DNA of 64,000 nt from Nocardioides astragali (GCF_024436375.1 NZ_JAFMZM010000001.1:806001-870000); one strand, 5' to 3'; positions 8,513 to 17,103 are shown, numbered from the stretch's first letter. Notes: generated by a model from the sequence alone, not told the origin. A program made the numbers and translations.

Positions 8513-9688
8513 ATGACTGGACCGCTCGCAGACCTGCTCGTCGTCGACCTCACGCGTGCCCTCGCCGGACCACACGCCACGCAGATGCTGGGCGACCTCG
8601 GCGCCCGCGTGATCAAGGTGGAGGCGCCCGGCCACGGCGACGACACCCGCGGCTACGGGCCACCGTTCGTGGGCGAGCCCGACGCCCGCGAGTCGACGTA
8701 CTTCCTGTCCACCAACCGCAACAAGGAGTCCATCGCGCTCGACCTCAAGGAGGAGACGGACAAGGACGTCCTGCTCGGCCTGGTCGACCGAGCCGACGTG
8801 CTGGTGGAGAACTTCCGCACCGGCGTGCTGGAGCGCCTCGGCCTCGGGATCGAGGAGCTGATGCGCCGCAACCCGCGGCTCGTGGTGCTCTCGATCACCG
8901 GCTTCGGCCACGACGGCCCCGAGGGAGGCCGGGCGGGCTACGACCAGATCGCCCAGGGCGAGGCCGGCCTGATGTCCCTGACCGGGTCCGGGCCGGACGA
9001 CCCGCAGCGCGTCGGCGTACCGATCGCGGACCTGCTCTCGGGGATGTACGGCGCCTACGGCGTGCTCGCGGCCCTGCACGAGCGTCACGCCACCGGCAAG
9101 GGCACCGTCGTGCGTACGTCCCTGCTCGCGTCGGTGGTCGGCGTGCACGCCTTCCAGGGCACCCGCTGGACCGTCGCGGGCGAGGTCGGCCGCGCGCAGG
9201 GCAACCACCACCCCTCCATCGCTCCCTACGGACTGTTCCACTGCCGCGACGGCGCGGTGCAGATCGCGCTCGGCAGCGAGGGCCTGTGGAAGCGGTTCTG
9301 CGAGGGCTTCGGGCTCGACCCCGACGCCGACGGGCTCGCCACCAACGGCGAGCGGGTCGCCCACCGCGAGCGCGTGATCGAGGTCGTGGAGCAGGCGTTC
9401 GCCGACTGGGACGCCGAGCCGCTGCTGGCCCGGCTCGCCGAGGTGGGCGTGCCGGCCGGCAAGGTCCGCGCCCTCGACGAGGTCTACGAGTGGGACCAGG
9501 TCGCCAGCCAGGGACTGCTGGTCGACGTCGAGCACGCCACCCTGGGGCACCTGACCCTGCCCGGACCGCCCCTGCGGTTCTTCGACGCCGACGGCACCGA
9601 GGTCACCCGTCGCGACCACGTGGCCCCGCCGCTGCTCGACCAGCACGCCGACGAGATCCGCGCCTGGATCGGAGGCGGTGGCGCGTGA
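8513..9688 (+). CDS. Class III CoA-transferase (CaiB/BaiF family)
   Basis: A 391-residue protein with the family N-terminus LLVVDLTRALAGPHATQMLG, the CoA-binding region GARVIKVEAPGHGDDTRGYG and ENFRTGVLERLGLG, and the catalytic-Asp segment GYDQIAQGEAGLMSLTG (Asp about residue 144). The C-terminal half has the typical RVAHRERVIEVVEQAF and HLTLPGPPLRFF. The family moves CoA between organic acids through an aspartyl-CoA anhydride; the substrate is not deducible. The ATG at 8513 is preceded by AAGGG. Convergent with ku (42-bp gap) and without an obvious operon partner. Confidence 0.9.
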   Translation: MTGPLADLLVVDLTRALAGPHATQMLGDLGARVIKVEAPGHGDDTRGYGPPFVGEPDARESTYFLSTNRNKESIALDLKEETDKDVLLGLVDRADVLVENFRTGVLERLGLGIEELMRRNPRLVVLSITGFGHDGPEGGRAGYDQIAQGEAGLMSLTGSGPDDPQRVGVPIADLLSGMYGAYGVLAALHERHATGKGTVVRTSLLASVVGVHAFQGTRWTVAGEVGRAQGNHHPSIAPYGLFHCRDGAVQIALGSEGLWKRFCEGFGLDPDADGLATNGERVAHRERVIEVVEQAFADWDAEPLLARLAEVGVPAGKVRALDEVYEWDQVASQGLLVDVEHATLGHLTLPGPPLRFFDADGTEVTRRDHVAPPLLDQHADEIRAWIGGGGA

Positions 9689-9730
9689 GTGCACCCCGTG
9701 ACTCGAGGGTGAGCCATCCCCGGGCAGCGG

Positions 9731-10657
9731 TCAGCTGGCCTTCTTGGCCGCAGCCTTCTTCGCCGGCGCCTTCTTGGCCGTCTTCTTGGCCGCGGTCTTC
9801 TTGGCCGCCGACTTCTTGGCCGGGGCCTTCTTCGCCGCGCCCTTCTTGGCGGTCGACTTCTCGGGCTCCTCGTCCGTCTCCTCGCCGCGCGCGGACTTCG
9901 CCGCGGCCACCGACTTCTGCAGCGCGGCCAGCAGGTCGACGACCTCGCCCGAGGTCTTGGTGGACTTCTCCGTGCGCTTGATCTCGCCGCCCTCGATCTT
10001 CGACTTCACCAGGGCCTCGACGGCACCGGCGTAGTCGTCCTCGAACTCGCTGGCGTCGAAGTCGCCCGCCAGCGTCTCGACGAGCATGTGCGCCATCTTG
10101 ACCTCGGTGTCCTTGACGTCGCCGGTGTCGACCTTGAAGTCGGGCGTGCGGACCTCGTCGGGCCACATCATCGTCTGGAGCACGATCACGTCGTCCTTCA
10201 CCCGCAGCACCGCGATGCTGGTGCGCTGGCGCAGGGCGACCGTCACGACGGCCATCCGGTCGGCGTCGAGCAGTGCCTGTCGGAGCAGGGCGTACGGCTT
10301 GGCGCCGGCACCCTCGGGCTCGAGGTAGTAGGACTTCTCGAACAGCAGCGGGTCGATCTGCTCGCGAGGGACGAACTTCTCGACCGCGATCTCCCGCGAC
10401 GACGCGGCCGGCAGCTCGGCCATGTCGTCGTCGGTGAGGATCACCATCTCGCCGTCCTCGGTCTCGTAGCCCTTGGCGATGTCGGCGTAGGCCACCTCCT
10501 CGCCGTCGAGGGAGCACACGCGCTGGTACTTGATCCGGCCGCCGTCCTTGGCGTGCACCTGGCGGAAGGAGACGTCGTGGCTCTCGGTGGCGGCATACAG
10601 CTTGACCGGGACCGAGACCAGGCCGAAGGAGACCGCGCCTTTCCAGATGGCTCGCAT
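9731..10657 (-). CDS. ku: Ku protein (non-homologous end joining)
   Basis: A 308-residue bacterial Ku: MRAIWKGAVSFGLVSVPVKL at the N-terminus, the beta-barrel core with VCSLDGEEVAYADIAKGYE, LLFEKSYYLEP and ALLRQALLDADRMAVV, and a C-terminal tail. Residues 268-308 are built of (A/T/S/G)xAKK repeats, a Lys/Ala-rich tail of the kind seen in extended actinobacterial Ku and known to raise DNA affinity. Ku binds broken DNA ends as a homodimer and recruits LigD. No Shine-Dalgarno sequence precedes the ATG at 10657. An in-frame ATG at 10675 would overlap the divergent ligase start (both within one CATG). The start codons are only 16 bp apart if 10657 is used. Confidence 0.95.
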   Translation of the reverse strand: MRAIWKGAVSFGLVSVPVKLYAATESHDVSFRQVHAKDGGRIKYQRVCSLDGEEVAYADIAKGYETEDGEMVILTDDDMAELPAASSREIAVEKFVPREQIDPLLFEKSYYLEPEGAGAKPYALLRQALLDADRMAVVTVALRQRTSIAVLRVKDDVIVLQTMMWPDEVRTPDFKVDTGDVKDTEVKMAHMLVETLAGDFDASEFEDDYAGAVEALVKSKIEGGEIKRTEKSTKTSGEVVDLLAALQKSVAAAKSARGEETDEEPEKSTAKKGAAKKAPAKKSAAKKTAAKKTAKKAPAKKAAAKKAS

Positions 10658-10673
10658 GAGGTAAGCATGTCCC

Positions 10674-11597
10674 ATGCGCCCCATGCTCGCCACCAAGGGA
10701 GACGTCGTCCCCACCGGCGACGAGTGGTCGCACGAGGTCAAGTGGGACGGCGTCCGCATGCTCGCGGACGTGCGTGGCAGCGTGGATCGGGCTCGGTTGA
10801 CCACACGCAACGGCAACGACGCCACCGTCGCGTGGCCCGACATCCATCCCGCCCCGATGGGTGGGCGCGACCTGCTCGTGGACGGGGAGATCATCGGCAT
10901 CAACCACAACGGGGTGCCGGACTTCGCGGTGATCCAGGAGCGGATGCACGTCCGCTCGGCCACGTCCGCCGCGCGGCTCGCAACGACCGTGCCGGCGACG
11001 TTCATGGTCTTCGACGTGATGCGGCTCGACGGCCGCGACCTGACCTCCCTCCCGCTCACCGAGCGCCGCGCGATCCTCGCCGGGCTGGACCTCGGCACCT
11101 GGCAGGTGCCCCCGACGTACGACGACGGGCTGATGCTGCGGGACGCGACCCTGTCCCAGGGGCTGGAGGGCATCGTCTCCAAGCGACGGTCCTCGACCTA
11201 CCAGCCGGGGGTGCGCAGCAAGGCGTGGCTGAAGTTCGCGCACCGGCACCGGTTCTCCTTCGTGGTGGGCGGCTGGCGGCCGCAGGAGGGCACGAAGGAC
11301 CGGCTGGCCGCGCTGCTGGTCGGCGAGCCCACCCCGGACGGCCTGATCTACCGCGGCCGGGTGGGCAGCGGCATTGGCGGCGCGGCGAGCCGGCTGCTGG
11401 CCGGGAAGCTCGCCGGACGGCACCGCGCGGCCAGCCCGTTCGCCGACGAGGTGCCAGCGGTCGACGCGCGCGGCACGGTGTGGGTCGAGCCCTTCCTCGT
11501 GGTCGACGTCGAGTCGCACAACAAGATGCCGGTGACCCGGCTGCGCCAGCCGTCCTTCCGCGGCGTGCGCACCGACATCGGACCGGAGGACCTGTGA
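10674..11597 (+). CDS. ligD: ATP-dependent DNA ligase (LigD ligase-domain type)
   Basis: A 307-residue stand-alone ligase. Motif I is EVKWDGVR with the AMP-accepting Lys23. DGEIIGI, FMVFDVMRLDG, EGIVSKRRS and WLKFAHRHRFSFVVGGW are motifs III-V, and a C-terminal OB fold ends before DIGPEDL. It seals double-strand breaks with Ku. In many bacteria this domain is fused in LigD, but here polymerase and ligase are separate adjacent genes and no phosphoesterase domain is visible. A GAGG (10658-10661) 12 nt upstream of the ATG lies in the 16-bp gap to ku, so any promoter must sit inside the ku coding sequence. The stop is followed by a 15-bp repeat and the polymerase gene. Confidence 0.93.
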   Translation: MRPMLATKGDVVPTGDEWSHEVKWDGVRMLADVRGSVDRARLTTRNGNDATVAWPDIHPAPMGGRDLLVDGEIIGINHNGVPDFAVIQERMHVRSATSAARLATTVPATFMVFDVMRLDGRDLTSLPLTERRAILAGLDLGTWQVPPTYDDGLMLRDATLSQGLEGIVSKRRSSTYQPGVRSKAWLKFAHRHRFSFVVGGWRPQEGTKDRLAALLVGEPTPDGLIYRGRVGSGIGGAASRLLAGKLAGRHRAASPFADEVPAVDARGTVWVEPFLVVDVESHNKMPVTRLRQPSFRGVRTDIGPEDL

Positions 11598-11600
11598 CAT

Positions 11601-11630
11601 GACGGGTGACATGGGGACGGGTGGCATGGG
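11601..11630. repeat. Two 15-bp direct repeats between ligase and polymerase genes
   Basis: GACGGGTGACATGGG (11601-11615) is repeated at 11616-11630 with one mismatch, immediately after the ligase stop. Because 15 is a multiple of three the repeat is in frame with the following gene: a GTG at 11606 would add VTWGRVAWGAA before the ATG at 11639. Either a translation-coupling spacer that expanded by duplication or an alternative N-terminus. Confidence 0.75.
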
Positions 11631-11638
11631 GTGCTGCC

Positions 11639-12544
11639 ATGACTGAGGTGCAGGTCGACGTGGAGGGCCGCACCCTCACCATCAGCAACCTCGACAAGGT
11701 GCTCTACCCGCGCACCGGCACGACCAAGGGCGAGGTGCTCAACTACTACGCCCAGGTCTCCCCGGTGCTCCTGCCGCACCTGACCGACCGGGCGGTGACC
11801 CGGATCCGCTGGCCGCACGGGGTGGAGGGGTCGAGCTTCTTCGAGAAGAACGCACCGGCCGGCACGCCGTCATGGGTGCGTACGGCCGAGGTGCCGACCA
11901 CCGGCTCGCGCTCCGGCAAGGGCGACGGCACGATCCGCTTCCCGATCTGCGACGACCTCGCGACGCTCACCTGGCTGGCCAACCTCGCCGCCCTCGAGCT
12001 GCACGTGCACCAGTGGACGGTCGAGGCCGACGGCACGCCGCGCCACCCCGACCGGCTGGTGATCGACCTCGACCCCGGCGAGCCGGCCGGCCTCCACGAG
12101 TGCGCACAGGTGGCACTGATGGTGCGCGACGCGCTGGCCGAGCGCGACCTGGGCTGCACACCGGTCACGAGCGGCAGCAAGGGTCTCCACCTCTACGCCC
12201 CCCTGGCCGCCACCGGACGACGGAGCCTGGACAGCGACGGCACGACCGCGCTCGCCAGGGAGGTCGCCGAGGCCCTCCAGAAGGAGCACCCGGACCTGGT
12301 GACGGCCACGATGACCAAGGCCAAGCGGCCGGGGAAGGTCTTCCTGGACTGGTCGCAGAACTCCGGCTCCAAGACCACGATCTCGCCCTACTCGCTGCGC
12401 GGCCGCGAGCGACCGACCGCCGCCACCCCCCTCACGTGGGACGAGGTCGAGGCGGGTGCCGAGGACGACCTTGCGCTGGAGCAGTTCTCGATGGAGCAGG
12501 TGCTGGAGCGGGTGGCGGAGCTCGGCGACGTCTTCGAGGCCTGA
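11639..12544 (+). CDS. ligD: LigD polymerase (primase-polymerase) domain protein
   Basis: A 301-residue stand-alone PolDom of the archaeo-eukaryotic primase superfamily. It has ISNLDKVLYPRTGTTKGEVL at the N-terminus, RWPHGVEGSSFFEKNAP, the catalytic acidic motif RLVIDLDPG, the nucleotide-binding TSGSKGLHLYAPL and the 3' region VFLDWSQNSGSKTTISPYSL. It fills and extends ends during Ku-dependent joining, often with ribonucleotides. I chose the ATG at 11639; an in-frame GTG at 11606 inside the direct repeat is possible. It is downstream of and co-directional with the ligase (41-bp gap), so the two probably form an operon facing ku. Confidence 0.92.
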   Translation: MTEVQVDVEGRTLTISNLDKVLYPRTGTTKGEVLNYYAQVSPVLLPHLTDRAVTRIRWPHGVEGSSFFEKNAPAGTPSWVRTAEVPTTGSRSGKGDGTIRFPICDDLATLTWLANLAALELHVHQWTVEADGTPRHPDRLVIDLDPGEPAGLHECAQVALMVRDALAERDLGCTPVTSGSKGLHLYAPLAATGRRSLDSDGTTALAREVAEALQKEHPDLVTATMTKAKRPGKVFLDWSQNSGSKTTISPYSLRGRERPTAATPLTWDEVEAGAEDDLALEQFSMEQVLERVAELGDVFEA

Positions 12545-12654
12545 CACCCGCACGTGCCCCGTCTCCCGGGATCCGGTTGAAACTGTTACCAGGTGTTACC
12601 GCGAGTGACCGTCGTGAGGGTCGGGCGTGGACCTGCGGATCGGATGCTTGCCAC

Positions 12655-12801
12655 ATGTCCCGCATCATGCTGATCCCGGTCGCAGTCCTCCTGGCTGCGG
12701 GCTCCGTCGTGCTCGGCCCCGGCGAGGAAGCCCCCGCCGCGCCCACGCGGACCGTGGTCACCCCGGCGGTCGACATGGGGATTCACGCCCCCACGCGCTG
12801 A
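12655..12801 (+). CDS. Small putative exported peptide, unknown
   Basis: A 48-codon frame: MSRIMLIPVAVLLAAGSVVL forms a plausible signal or anchor segment, followed by GPGEEAPAAPTRTVVTPAVD and a short tail. No ribosome-binding site is clear and no family is recognised. It ends 22 bp before the response-regulator start, and its 3' end overlaps that gene's -35 region. Could be a real secreted peptide or a chance frame. Confidence 0.35.
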   Translation: MSRIMLIPVAVLLAAGSVVLGPGEEAPAAPTRTVVTPAVDMGIHAPTR

Positions 12802-12810
12802 CCCTCCATC

Positions 12811-12816
12811 TATGCT
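12811..12816 (+). promoter_or_regulatory. -10 element for a leaderless response-regulator mRNA
   Basis: TATGCT ends 7 nt before the ATG at 12824, so transcription should begin at or beside the start codon. There is no Shine-Dalgarno sequence and no convincing -35 hexamer, a common picture for leaderless actinobacterial genes. Confidence 0.45.
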
Positions 12817-12823
12817 CCTTGGC

Positions 12824-13510
12824 ATGGCGCACGACGTGTTGGTGGTCGAGGACGAGGAGGACATCGCCGTCCCCTTGATGCGCACCTTGGAACGTGAGGG
12901 CTACGAGGTCACTCGGGTCTCGGGTGGTGCGGATGCGGTGTCCTTCGTCGTCGAGCAGCGACCGGCCGTGGTGATCCTCGACCTCGGCCTGCCCGACATG
13001 GACGGGCTCGACGTCTGTCGCCAGATGCGAGCGGGCGGCTACGAGGGCGGGATCATCATGGTCACCGCCCGCGCCGGGGAGCTCGATCGCGTGGTCGGCC
13101 TCGACGTCGGCGCCGACGACTACCTCGCCAAGCCGTTCGGCCTCGCCGAGCTCCTCGCCCGCGTGCGCGCCCTGCTGCGCCGCAGCTCCCTCGTCGCCCA
13201 GGACGACACCACCGTCACGACGGCCTCCGGTCTCAAGATCGACGCGGGCTCGCGCCGGGTCCACCTCGGGGAGCGCGAGATCGCGCTGACCGCCAAGGAG
13301 TTCGACGTCCTCGCCGTCCTCGCGTCCCACCACGACAAGGTCGTGCCGCGCGAGACCCTGATGAACCAGGTCTGGGACCAGAACTGGTACGGCTCGACCA
13401 AGACGCTCGACGTGACCATCGGCCGGCTGCGCACCAAGCTCGAGGCCGCCGACGCCGGCGAGCGCGTGGTCGCGATCCGCGGCGTCGGGTTCCGGCTCGA
13501 GACCGGCTGA
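12824..13510 (+). CDS. OmpR/PhoB-family response regulator, orphan
   Basis: A 228-residue two-domain regulator. The receiver domain has acidic Glu9/Asp10, the phospho-acceptor Asp53 in VVILDLGLPDMDG, a switch Thr in IIMVTARAG and the conserved Lys in DDYLAKPFGLAEL. The winged-helix domain (residues ~130-228) has EIALTAKEFDVLAVLAS, LMNQVWDQNWYGSTKTLDVT and a terminal IRGVGFRLE. It presumably acts as a dimeric transcription factor. No histidine kinase gene is adjacent on either side, so its partner is elsewhere. The ATG at 12824 fits a leaderless transcript from the TATGCT at 12811. Confidence 0.92.
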   Translation: MAHDVLVVEDEEDIAVPLMRTLEREGYEVTRVSGGADAVSFVVEQRPAVVILDLGLPDMDGLDVCRQMRAGGYEGGIIMVTARAGELDRVVGLDVGADDYLAKPFGLAELLARVRALLRRSSLVAQDDTTVTTASGLKIDAGSRRVHLGEREIALTAKEFDVLAVLASHHDKVVPRETLMNQVWDQNWYGSTKTLDVTIGRLRTKLEAADAGERVVAIRGVGFRLETG

Positions 13511-13535
13511 GGTCCGGTCCGACCCTCCCTGGAGA

Positions 13536-14378
13536 TCACACCTGGGCGGATCGCTCGCCGGGCGCGGGCAGGTCGACCCGCGCTGCTCCGGCATAGATGT
13601 TCATGCCGCCGTCCCGCACGAACCCGGCCAGGGTGATGCCGGCCTCCGTGGCGAGGTCGACCGCGAGCGTCGACGGGGCCGAGACCGCCGACATGACCGG
13701 CACCCCAGCCATCCAGGCCTTCTGCACCAGCTCGAACGACGCCCGGCCGCTGACCTGCAGGACGCAGCCGCGCAGCGGGAGCCGCCCGGCACCGAGCGCC
13801 CAGCCGAGCACCTTGTCGACGGCGTTGTGACGCCCGACGTCCTCCCGCAGGCACAGCAGCTCACCGTCCGCGGTGAACAACCCTGCAGCGTGCAGGCCTC
13901 CGGTCCGCTCGAAGACAGCCTGGCCGGCGCGCAGCAGGTCCGGCAGTCCGGCCAGCAGCGCAGCGCTCACGCGCACGGGGTCGTCGGTCACCGGCCACCG
14001 CGCCGCCGTACGGACCTTGTCGAGGCTGTCCTTCCCGCACACCCCGCACGAGCTGGAGACGTAGAAGTTGCGGGCGAAGTCGGGCACGTCCACGTGGGGA
14101 GCGAGCGTCACGTCGACGACGTTGTAGTGGTTGTCGGGGCGACCGTCCACGCAGTAGCGGGCGGAGACCACGTCGCCGGGCATCGCGATGACGCCTTCGG
14201 ACAGGAGGAAGCCGGCAGCGAGCTCGAAGTCGTCGCCGGGCGTACGCATCGTGACGGCGACCTGCCGGCCACCGACCCGGATCTCCATCGGCTCCTCCAC
14301 CGCGAGCGTGTCGGGTCGCGCGGTCGCGGATCCGCCGCGCAGCCGCACCACCCGCCGTCGGTCGGATCTCCTGCCCAC
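13536..14378 (-). CDS. fdhD: Formate dehydrogenase accessory sulfurtransferase FdhD
   Basis: A 280-residue FdhD. Visible family features are DTLAVEEPMEIRVGG, TPGDDFELAAGFLLSEG, YVSSSCGVCGKDSLD with the sulfur-transfer pair Cys111/Cys114, CLREDVGRHNAVDKVLGWAL and SGRASFELVQKAWMAGVPV. FdhD passes sulfur from a cysteine desulfurase to the molybdenum cofactor and is needed to activate formate dehydrogenases. A candidate client, the molybdopterin oxidoreductase at 43790-46111, lies in the same regulon. The GTG at 14378 is 7 bp after the metallo-hydrolase stop, with no clear Shine-Dalgarno, which suggests coupled translation as the last gene of the purU-mscR-hydrolase-fdhD unit. Confidence 0.92.
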   Translation of the reverse strand: MGRRSDRRRVVRLRGGSATARPDTLAVEEPMEIRVGGRQVAVTMRTPGDDFELAAGFLLSEGVIAMPGDVVSARYCVDGRPDNHYNVVDVTLAPHVDVPDFARNFYVSSSCGVCGKDSLDKVRTAARWPVTDDPVRVSAALLAGLPDLLRAGQAVFERTGGLHAAGLFTADGELLCLREDVGRHNAVDKVLGWALGAGRLPLRGCVLQVSGRASFELVQKAWMAGVPVMSAVSAPSTLAVDLATEAGITLAGFVRDGGMNIYAGAARVDLPAPGERSAQV

Positions 14379-14385
14379 GTCGGAC

Positions 14386-15012
14386 TCAGTGTCCGCGAGC
14401 GATCCAGGCCGCGAGGTCCGGGGCTTCTGCGCCGACGGTGGTGTCGTTGCCGTGGCCGGTGTGGACCACGGTCGCGGCGGGCAACGTGAGCACCTTGCCG
14501 CGGATCGACTCGACGATCGTGGGGAAGTCGCTGAACGAGCGCCCCGTGGCGCCGGGCCCACCCTGGAACAGGGTGTCGCCGGTGAACACCGCCTCGAGCT
14601 CCTCGGAGTAGAAGCAGCACGCGCCGGGCGCGTGACCGGGGGTGTGCAGCGTCTGCAGGCGCACGCCGCCCACGTCGAAGACGTCGCCGTCGGCCAGCTC
14701 GTGGTCCGGTGCGAAGGCGTGCACCCGGTCCCACAGCATCCGGTCGTCGGGGTGCAGGTAGGACGGTGCGCCGGTCGCGGCGCCAAGGTCGCCGGCGGCC
14801 CCGATGTGGTCGTCGTGGGCATGGGTGAGCAGCACGGCCAGCACCCGACGGCCGGCGACGGCCTCGACGATCGCCTTGGCGTCGTGCGCCGCGTCGATGA
14901 CGACGCACTCCTCCTCGTCCCCGATCACCCAGACGTTGTTGTCGACGTCCCAGGTGCCGCCGTCGAGGCTGAAGGTGCCGGACGTGACCACGCGGTCGAC
15001 GCGGACGCTCAC
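14386..15012 (-). CDS. MBL-fold metallo-hydrolase, partner of MscR
   Basis: A 208-residue glyoxalase-II-like hydrolase with the zinc motif THAHDDHIG (HxHxDH), the later metal ligands in [26 protein letters not shown] and a terminal HTGHGNDT. A metallo-hydrolase of this type is commonly placed directly behind the mycothiol-dependent formaldehyde dehydrogenase in actinobacteria (as at Rv2259-Rv2260 of M. tuberculosis). The inferred job is to hydrolyse S-formylmycothiol, or a similar thioester, to formate. The GTG start at 15012 overlaps the mscR stop by 4 bp (GTGA). Confidence 0.85.
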   Translation of the reverse strand: MSVRVDRVVTSGTFSLDGGTWDVDNNVWVIGDEEECVVIDAAHDAKAIVEAVAGRRVLAVLLTHAHDDHIGAAGDLGAATGAPSYLHPDDRMLWDRVHAFAPDHELADGDVFDVGGVRLQTLHTPGHAPGACCFYSEELEAVFTGDTLFQGGPGATGRSFSDFPTIVESIRGKVLTLPAATVVHTGHGNDTTVGAEAPDLAAWIARGH

Positions 15013-16094
15013 AGCTCGACCACCGAGCGGAGCACCTCGCCCTTGTGCATCTTCTCGAACGCCTCCTCGACGTCCTTGAGGCCGATGGTCTCGCTCACGA
15101 AGTCCGCCAGCGGGAACCGGCCCTGCTGGGCGAGGTCGACCAGCATGGGGAAGTCGCGGGAGGGCAGGCAGTCGCCGTACCAGGAGGACTTGAGGGCACC
15201 GCCGCGACCGAAGACCTCCAGGAGCGGCAGGGTGATCTCCAGGTCGGGGGTCGGGACGCCGACGAGCACCACCGTGCCGGCGAGGTCGCGGGCGTAGAAC
15301 GCCTGCTCGTAGGTCTCGGGTCGGCCCACCGCGTCGACGACCACGTCGGCACCGAAGCCGCCGGTGAGGCGGCGGATGGCCTCGACCGCGTCCTCCTCGC
15401 GGGAGTTGACGGTGTGGGTGGCGCCGAAGCCCTTGGCCCACTCCAGCTTCCGGTCGTCGACGTCGACAGCGATGATCGTAATCGCGCCCACCAGTGCAGC
15501 GCCGGCGATGGCGGCGTTGCCCACACCGCCGCAGCCGATCACCGCGATGGAGTCGCCGCGGCCGACCGCACCGGTGTTGACGGCTGCGCCGAAGCCGGCC
15601 ATCACGCCACAACCGAGCAGTCCGGCGGCAGCCGCGGGTGCCTGCGGGTCGACCTTCGTGCACTGCCCGGCGGCGACCAGCGTCTTCTCGATGAACGCGC
15701 CGATGCCCAGTGCGGGGGAGAGGGGCGTGCCGTCCGTGAGCGTCATCGGCTGGGTCGCGTTGTGGGTCGCGAAGCAGTACTGGGGCTTGCCCTTCGCGCA
15801 CGCCCGGCACTGGCCGCAGACCGCACGCCAGTTGAGGACGACGAAGTCCCCGGGCGCCACCTCGGTGACGCCGGGACCGACGGCCTCGACGACACCGGCC
15901 GCCTCGTGGCCGAGCAGGAACGGGAACTCGTCGTTGATCCCGCCCTCGCGGTAGTGCAGGTCCGTGTGGCACACGCCGCAGGCCTGCACCTGGACGACCG
16001 CCTCACCCGGTCCGGGGTCCGGGACCACGACGTCGACGACCTCGACGGGCGCTCCCTTGCTGCGCGCGATGACTCCCTTGACGGTGCTGGGCAT
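15009..16094 (-). CDS. mscR: S-(hydroxymethyl)mycothiol dehydrogenase
   Basis: A 361-residue zinc alcohol dehydrogenase. The catalytic zinc region is [11 protein letters not shown] (Cys39) and [16 protein letters not shown]; structural zinc cysteines are in [15 protein letters not shown]; the NAD-binding motif is [16 protein letters not shown]. The overall sequence fits the mycothiol-dependent formaldehyde dehydrogenase (AdhE2/MscR) group, which oxidises the spontaneous adduct of formaldehyde and mycothiol. The ATG at 16094 has GAGGAG 5 nt upstream. It lies 34 bp after purU and overlaps the metallo-hydrolase, so it is probably expressed from the purU promoter. It would remove formaldehyde released by the Rieske demethylase. 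Confidence 0.9.
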   Translation of the reverse strand: MPSTVKGVIARSKGAPVEVVDVVVPDPGPGEAVVQVQACGVCHTDLHYREGGINDEFPFLLGHEAAGVVEAVGPGVTEVAPGDFVVLNWRAVCGQCRACAKGKPQYCFATHNATQPMTLTDGTPLSPALGIGAFIEKTLVAAGQCTKVDPQAPAAAAGLLGCGVMAGFGAAVNTGAVGRGDSIAVIGCGGVGNAAIAGAALVGAITIIAVDVDDRKLEWAKGFGATHTVNSREEDAVEAIRRLTGGFGADVVVDAVGRPETYEQAFYARDLAGTVVLVGVPTPDLEITLPLLEVFGRGGALKSSWYGDCLPSRDFPMLVDLAQQGRFPLADFVSETIGLKDVEEAFEKMHKGEVLRSVVEL

Positions 16095-16128
16095 GACTCT
16101 CCTCGTGGAGGACGGGTTCCGCAGGCTG

Positions 16129-16992
16129 TCAGCGGAAGACGACGGTGTGGGTGCGGTCCAGGAGGACGCGGTGCTCACTGTGCCACCGGATCGCCCGGGA
16201 GAGGACCTGCGCCTCGACGTCGCGGCCCGCGGCCGTCATCGCAGCGGGATCGAGGGAGTGGTCGACGCGGACGACGTCCTGCTCGATGATCGGCCCCTCG
16301 TCGAGGTCCGCAGTGACGTAGTGCGCGGTCGCGCCGACGAGCTTGACGCCTCGCGCGTGCGCCTGGTGGTAGGGCTTCGCGCCCTTGAAGCTCGGCAGGA
16401 ACGAGTGGTGGATGTTGATGGCGCGACCCTCGAGCTTGCCGCACAGCTCGTCGGAGAGCACCTGCATGTAGCGGGCGAGCACCACGAGATCGATGTCGAG
16501 CTCGTCCACCAGCTCCAGGAGCCGGGCCTCGGCCTCAGGCTTGGTGTCCGCGGTGACCGGCACGTGGTGGAACGCGATGCCGTTGGCCTCCGCGACCCCC
16601 TCGAAGTCGCGGTGGTTGGACACGATGGCGGGGATCTCGATGTTGAGCGCGCCGGTCGACGTGCGGAACAGCAGGTCGTTCAAGCAGTGCCCGAACCTGG
16701 AGACCATCAGCAGTGTCCGCGTGGGCGTGCGTACGTCGTGCAGCTGCCACACCATGGCGAACTGCTGGGCGACGGGAGCGAACTCACGGCGGAGCTGCTC
16801 GGCGCCGGCGCCCTCGAGCCGGAACTGGACCCGCATGAAGAAGCGGTCGGTGAGCCGGTCGTCGAACTGCTGGCTGGCGCTGATGTTGCCGCCGTGCTCC
16901 ATCACGAAGCGACTGACGGCGAAGACGATGCCCGGGGCCTCCGGGCAGGTCAGCGTGAGCACGTACTCGACGTCGGGGGAAGGCTGGGACAT
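16129..16992 (-). CDS. purU: Formyltetrahydrofolate deformylase
   Basis: A 287-residue PurU: an N-terminal ACT domain ([20 protein letters not shown], residues ~8-85) and a C-terminal formyltransferase-like domain with [29 protein letters not shown], the catalytic [20 protein letters not shown] and [14 protein letters not shown]. It hydrolyses 10-formyl-THF to formate and THF, which unloads folate when methyl groups are being oxidised in excess. The ATG at 16992 has AAGGAG 7 nt upstream. It is the first gene of a unit that continues into mscR, the metallo-hydrolase and fdhD. The promoter carries the tandem TTGC-N7-GCAA operator shared with the betaine genes. Confidence 0.95.
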   Translation of the reverse strand: MSQPSPDVEYVLTLTCPEAPGIVFAVSRFVMEHGGNISASQQFDDRLTDRFFMRVQFRLEGAGAEQLRREFAPVAQQFAMVWQLHDVRTPTRTLLMVSRFGHCLNDLLFRTSTGALNIEIPAIVSNHRDFEGVAEANGIAFHHVPVTADTKPEAEARLLELVDELDIDLVVLARYMQVLSDELCGKLEGRAINIHHSFLPSFKGAKPYHQAHARGVKLVGATAHYVTADLDEGPIIEQDVVRVDHSLDPAAMTAAGRDVEAQVLSRAIRWHSEHRVLLDRTHTVVFR

Positions 16993-17004
16993 CCGAATCT
17001 CCTT

Positions 17005-17038
17005 TTGCGTAATACACAACACGCTGAGCGATACGCAA
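17005..17038 (-). promoter_or_regulatory. Tandem IclR-type operator at the purU promoter
   Basis: Read on the minus strand, two 15-bp imperfect palindromes, TTGCGTATCGCTCAG (17024-17038) and TTGTGTATTACGCAA (17005-17019), lie 19 bp apart start to start. They sit just downstream of the -10 element, covering the transcription start, so bound protein should repress. The second copy is a near-perfect dyad. The same arrangement occurs before folD, dmg, betB and betT. Confidence 0.8.
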
Positions 17039-17039
17039 C

Positions 17040-17069
17040 AGCCTGCCGTACGAACCGGGCACGGGTCAA
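17040..17069 (-). promoter_or_regulatory. purU promoter core
   Basis: TTGACC (17064-17069) and CAGGCT (17040-17045) on the minus strand, separated by 18 bp. The spacing and the CA(N3)T -10 match the folD, betB and dmg promoters. The operator begins one base after the -10. Confidence 0.6.
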
Positions 17070-17103
17070 GAGGGGATTCGGGCGAGTTGAGGCAGAACGC
17101 GGT

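Noticed and set aside
9731-9860. Array-like repeats considered as a CRISPR or satellite
   Set aside because: They are codons of the Lys/Ala-rich Ku tail (AAAKK-type units), not spaced repeats.
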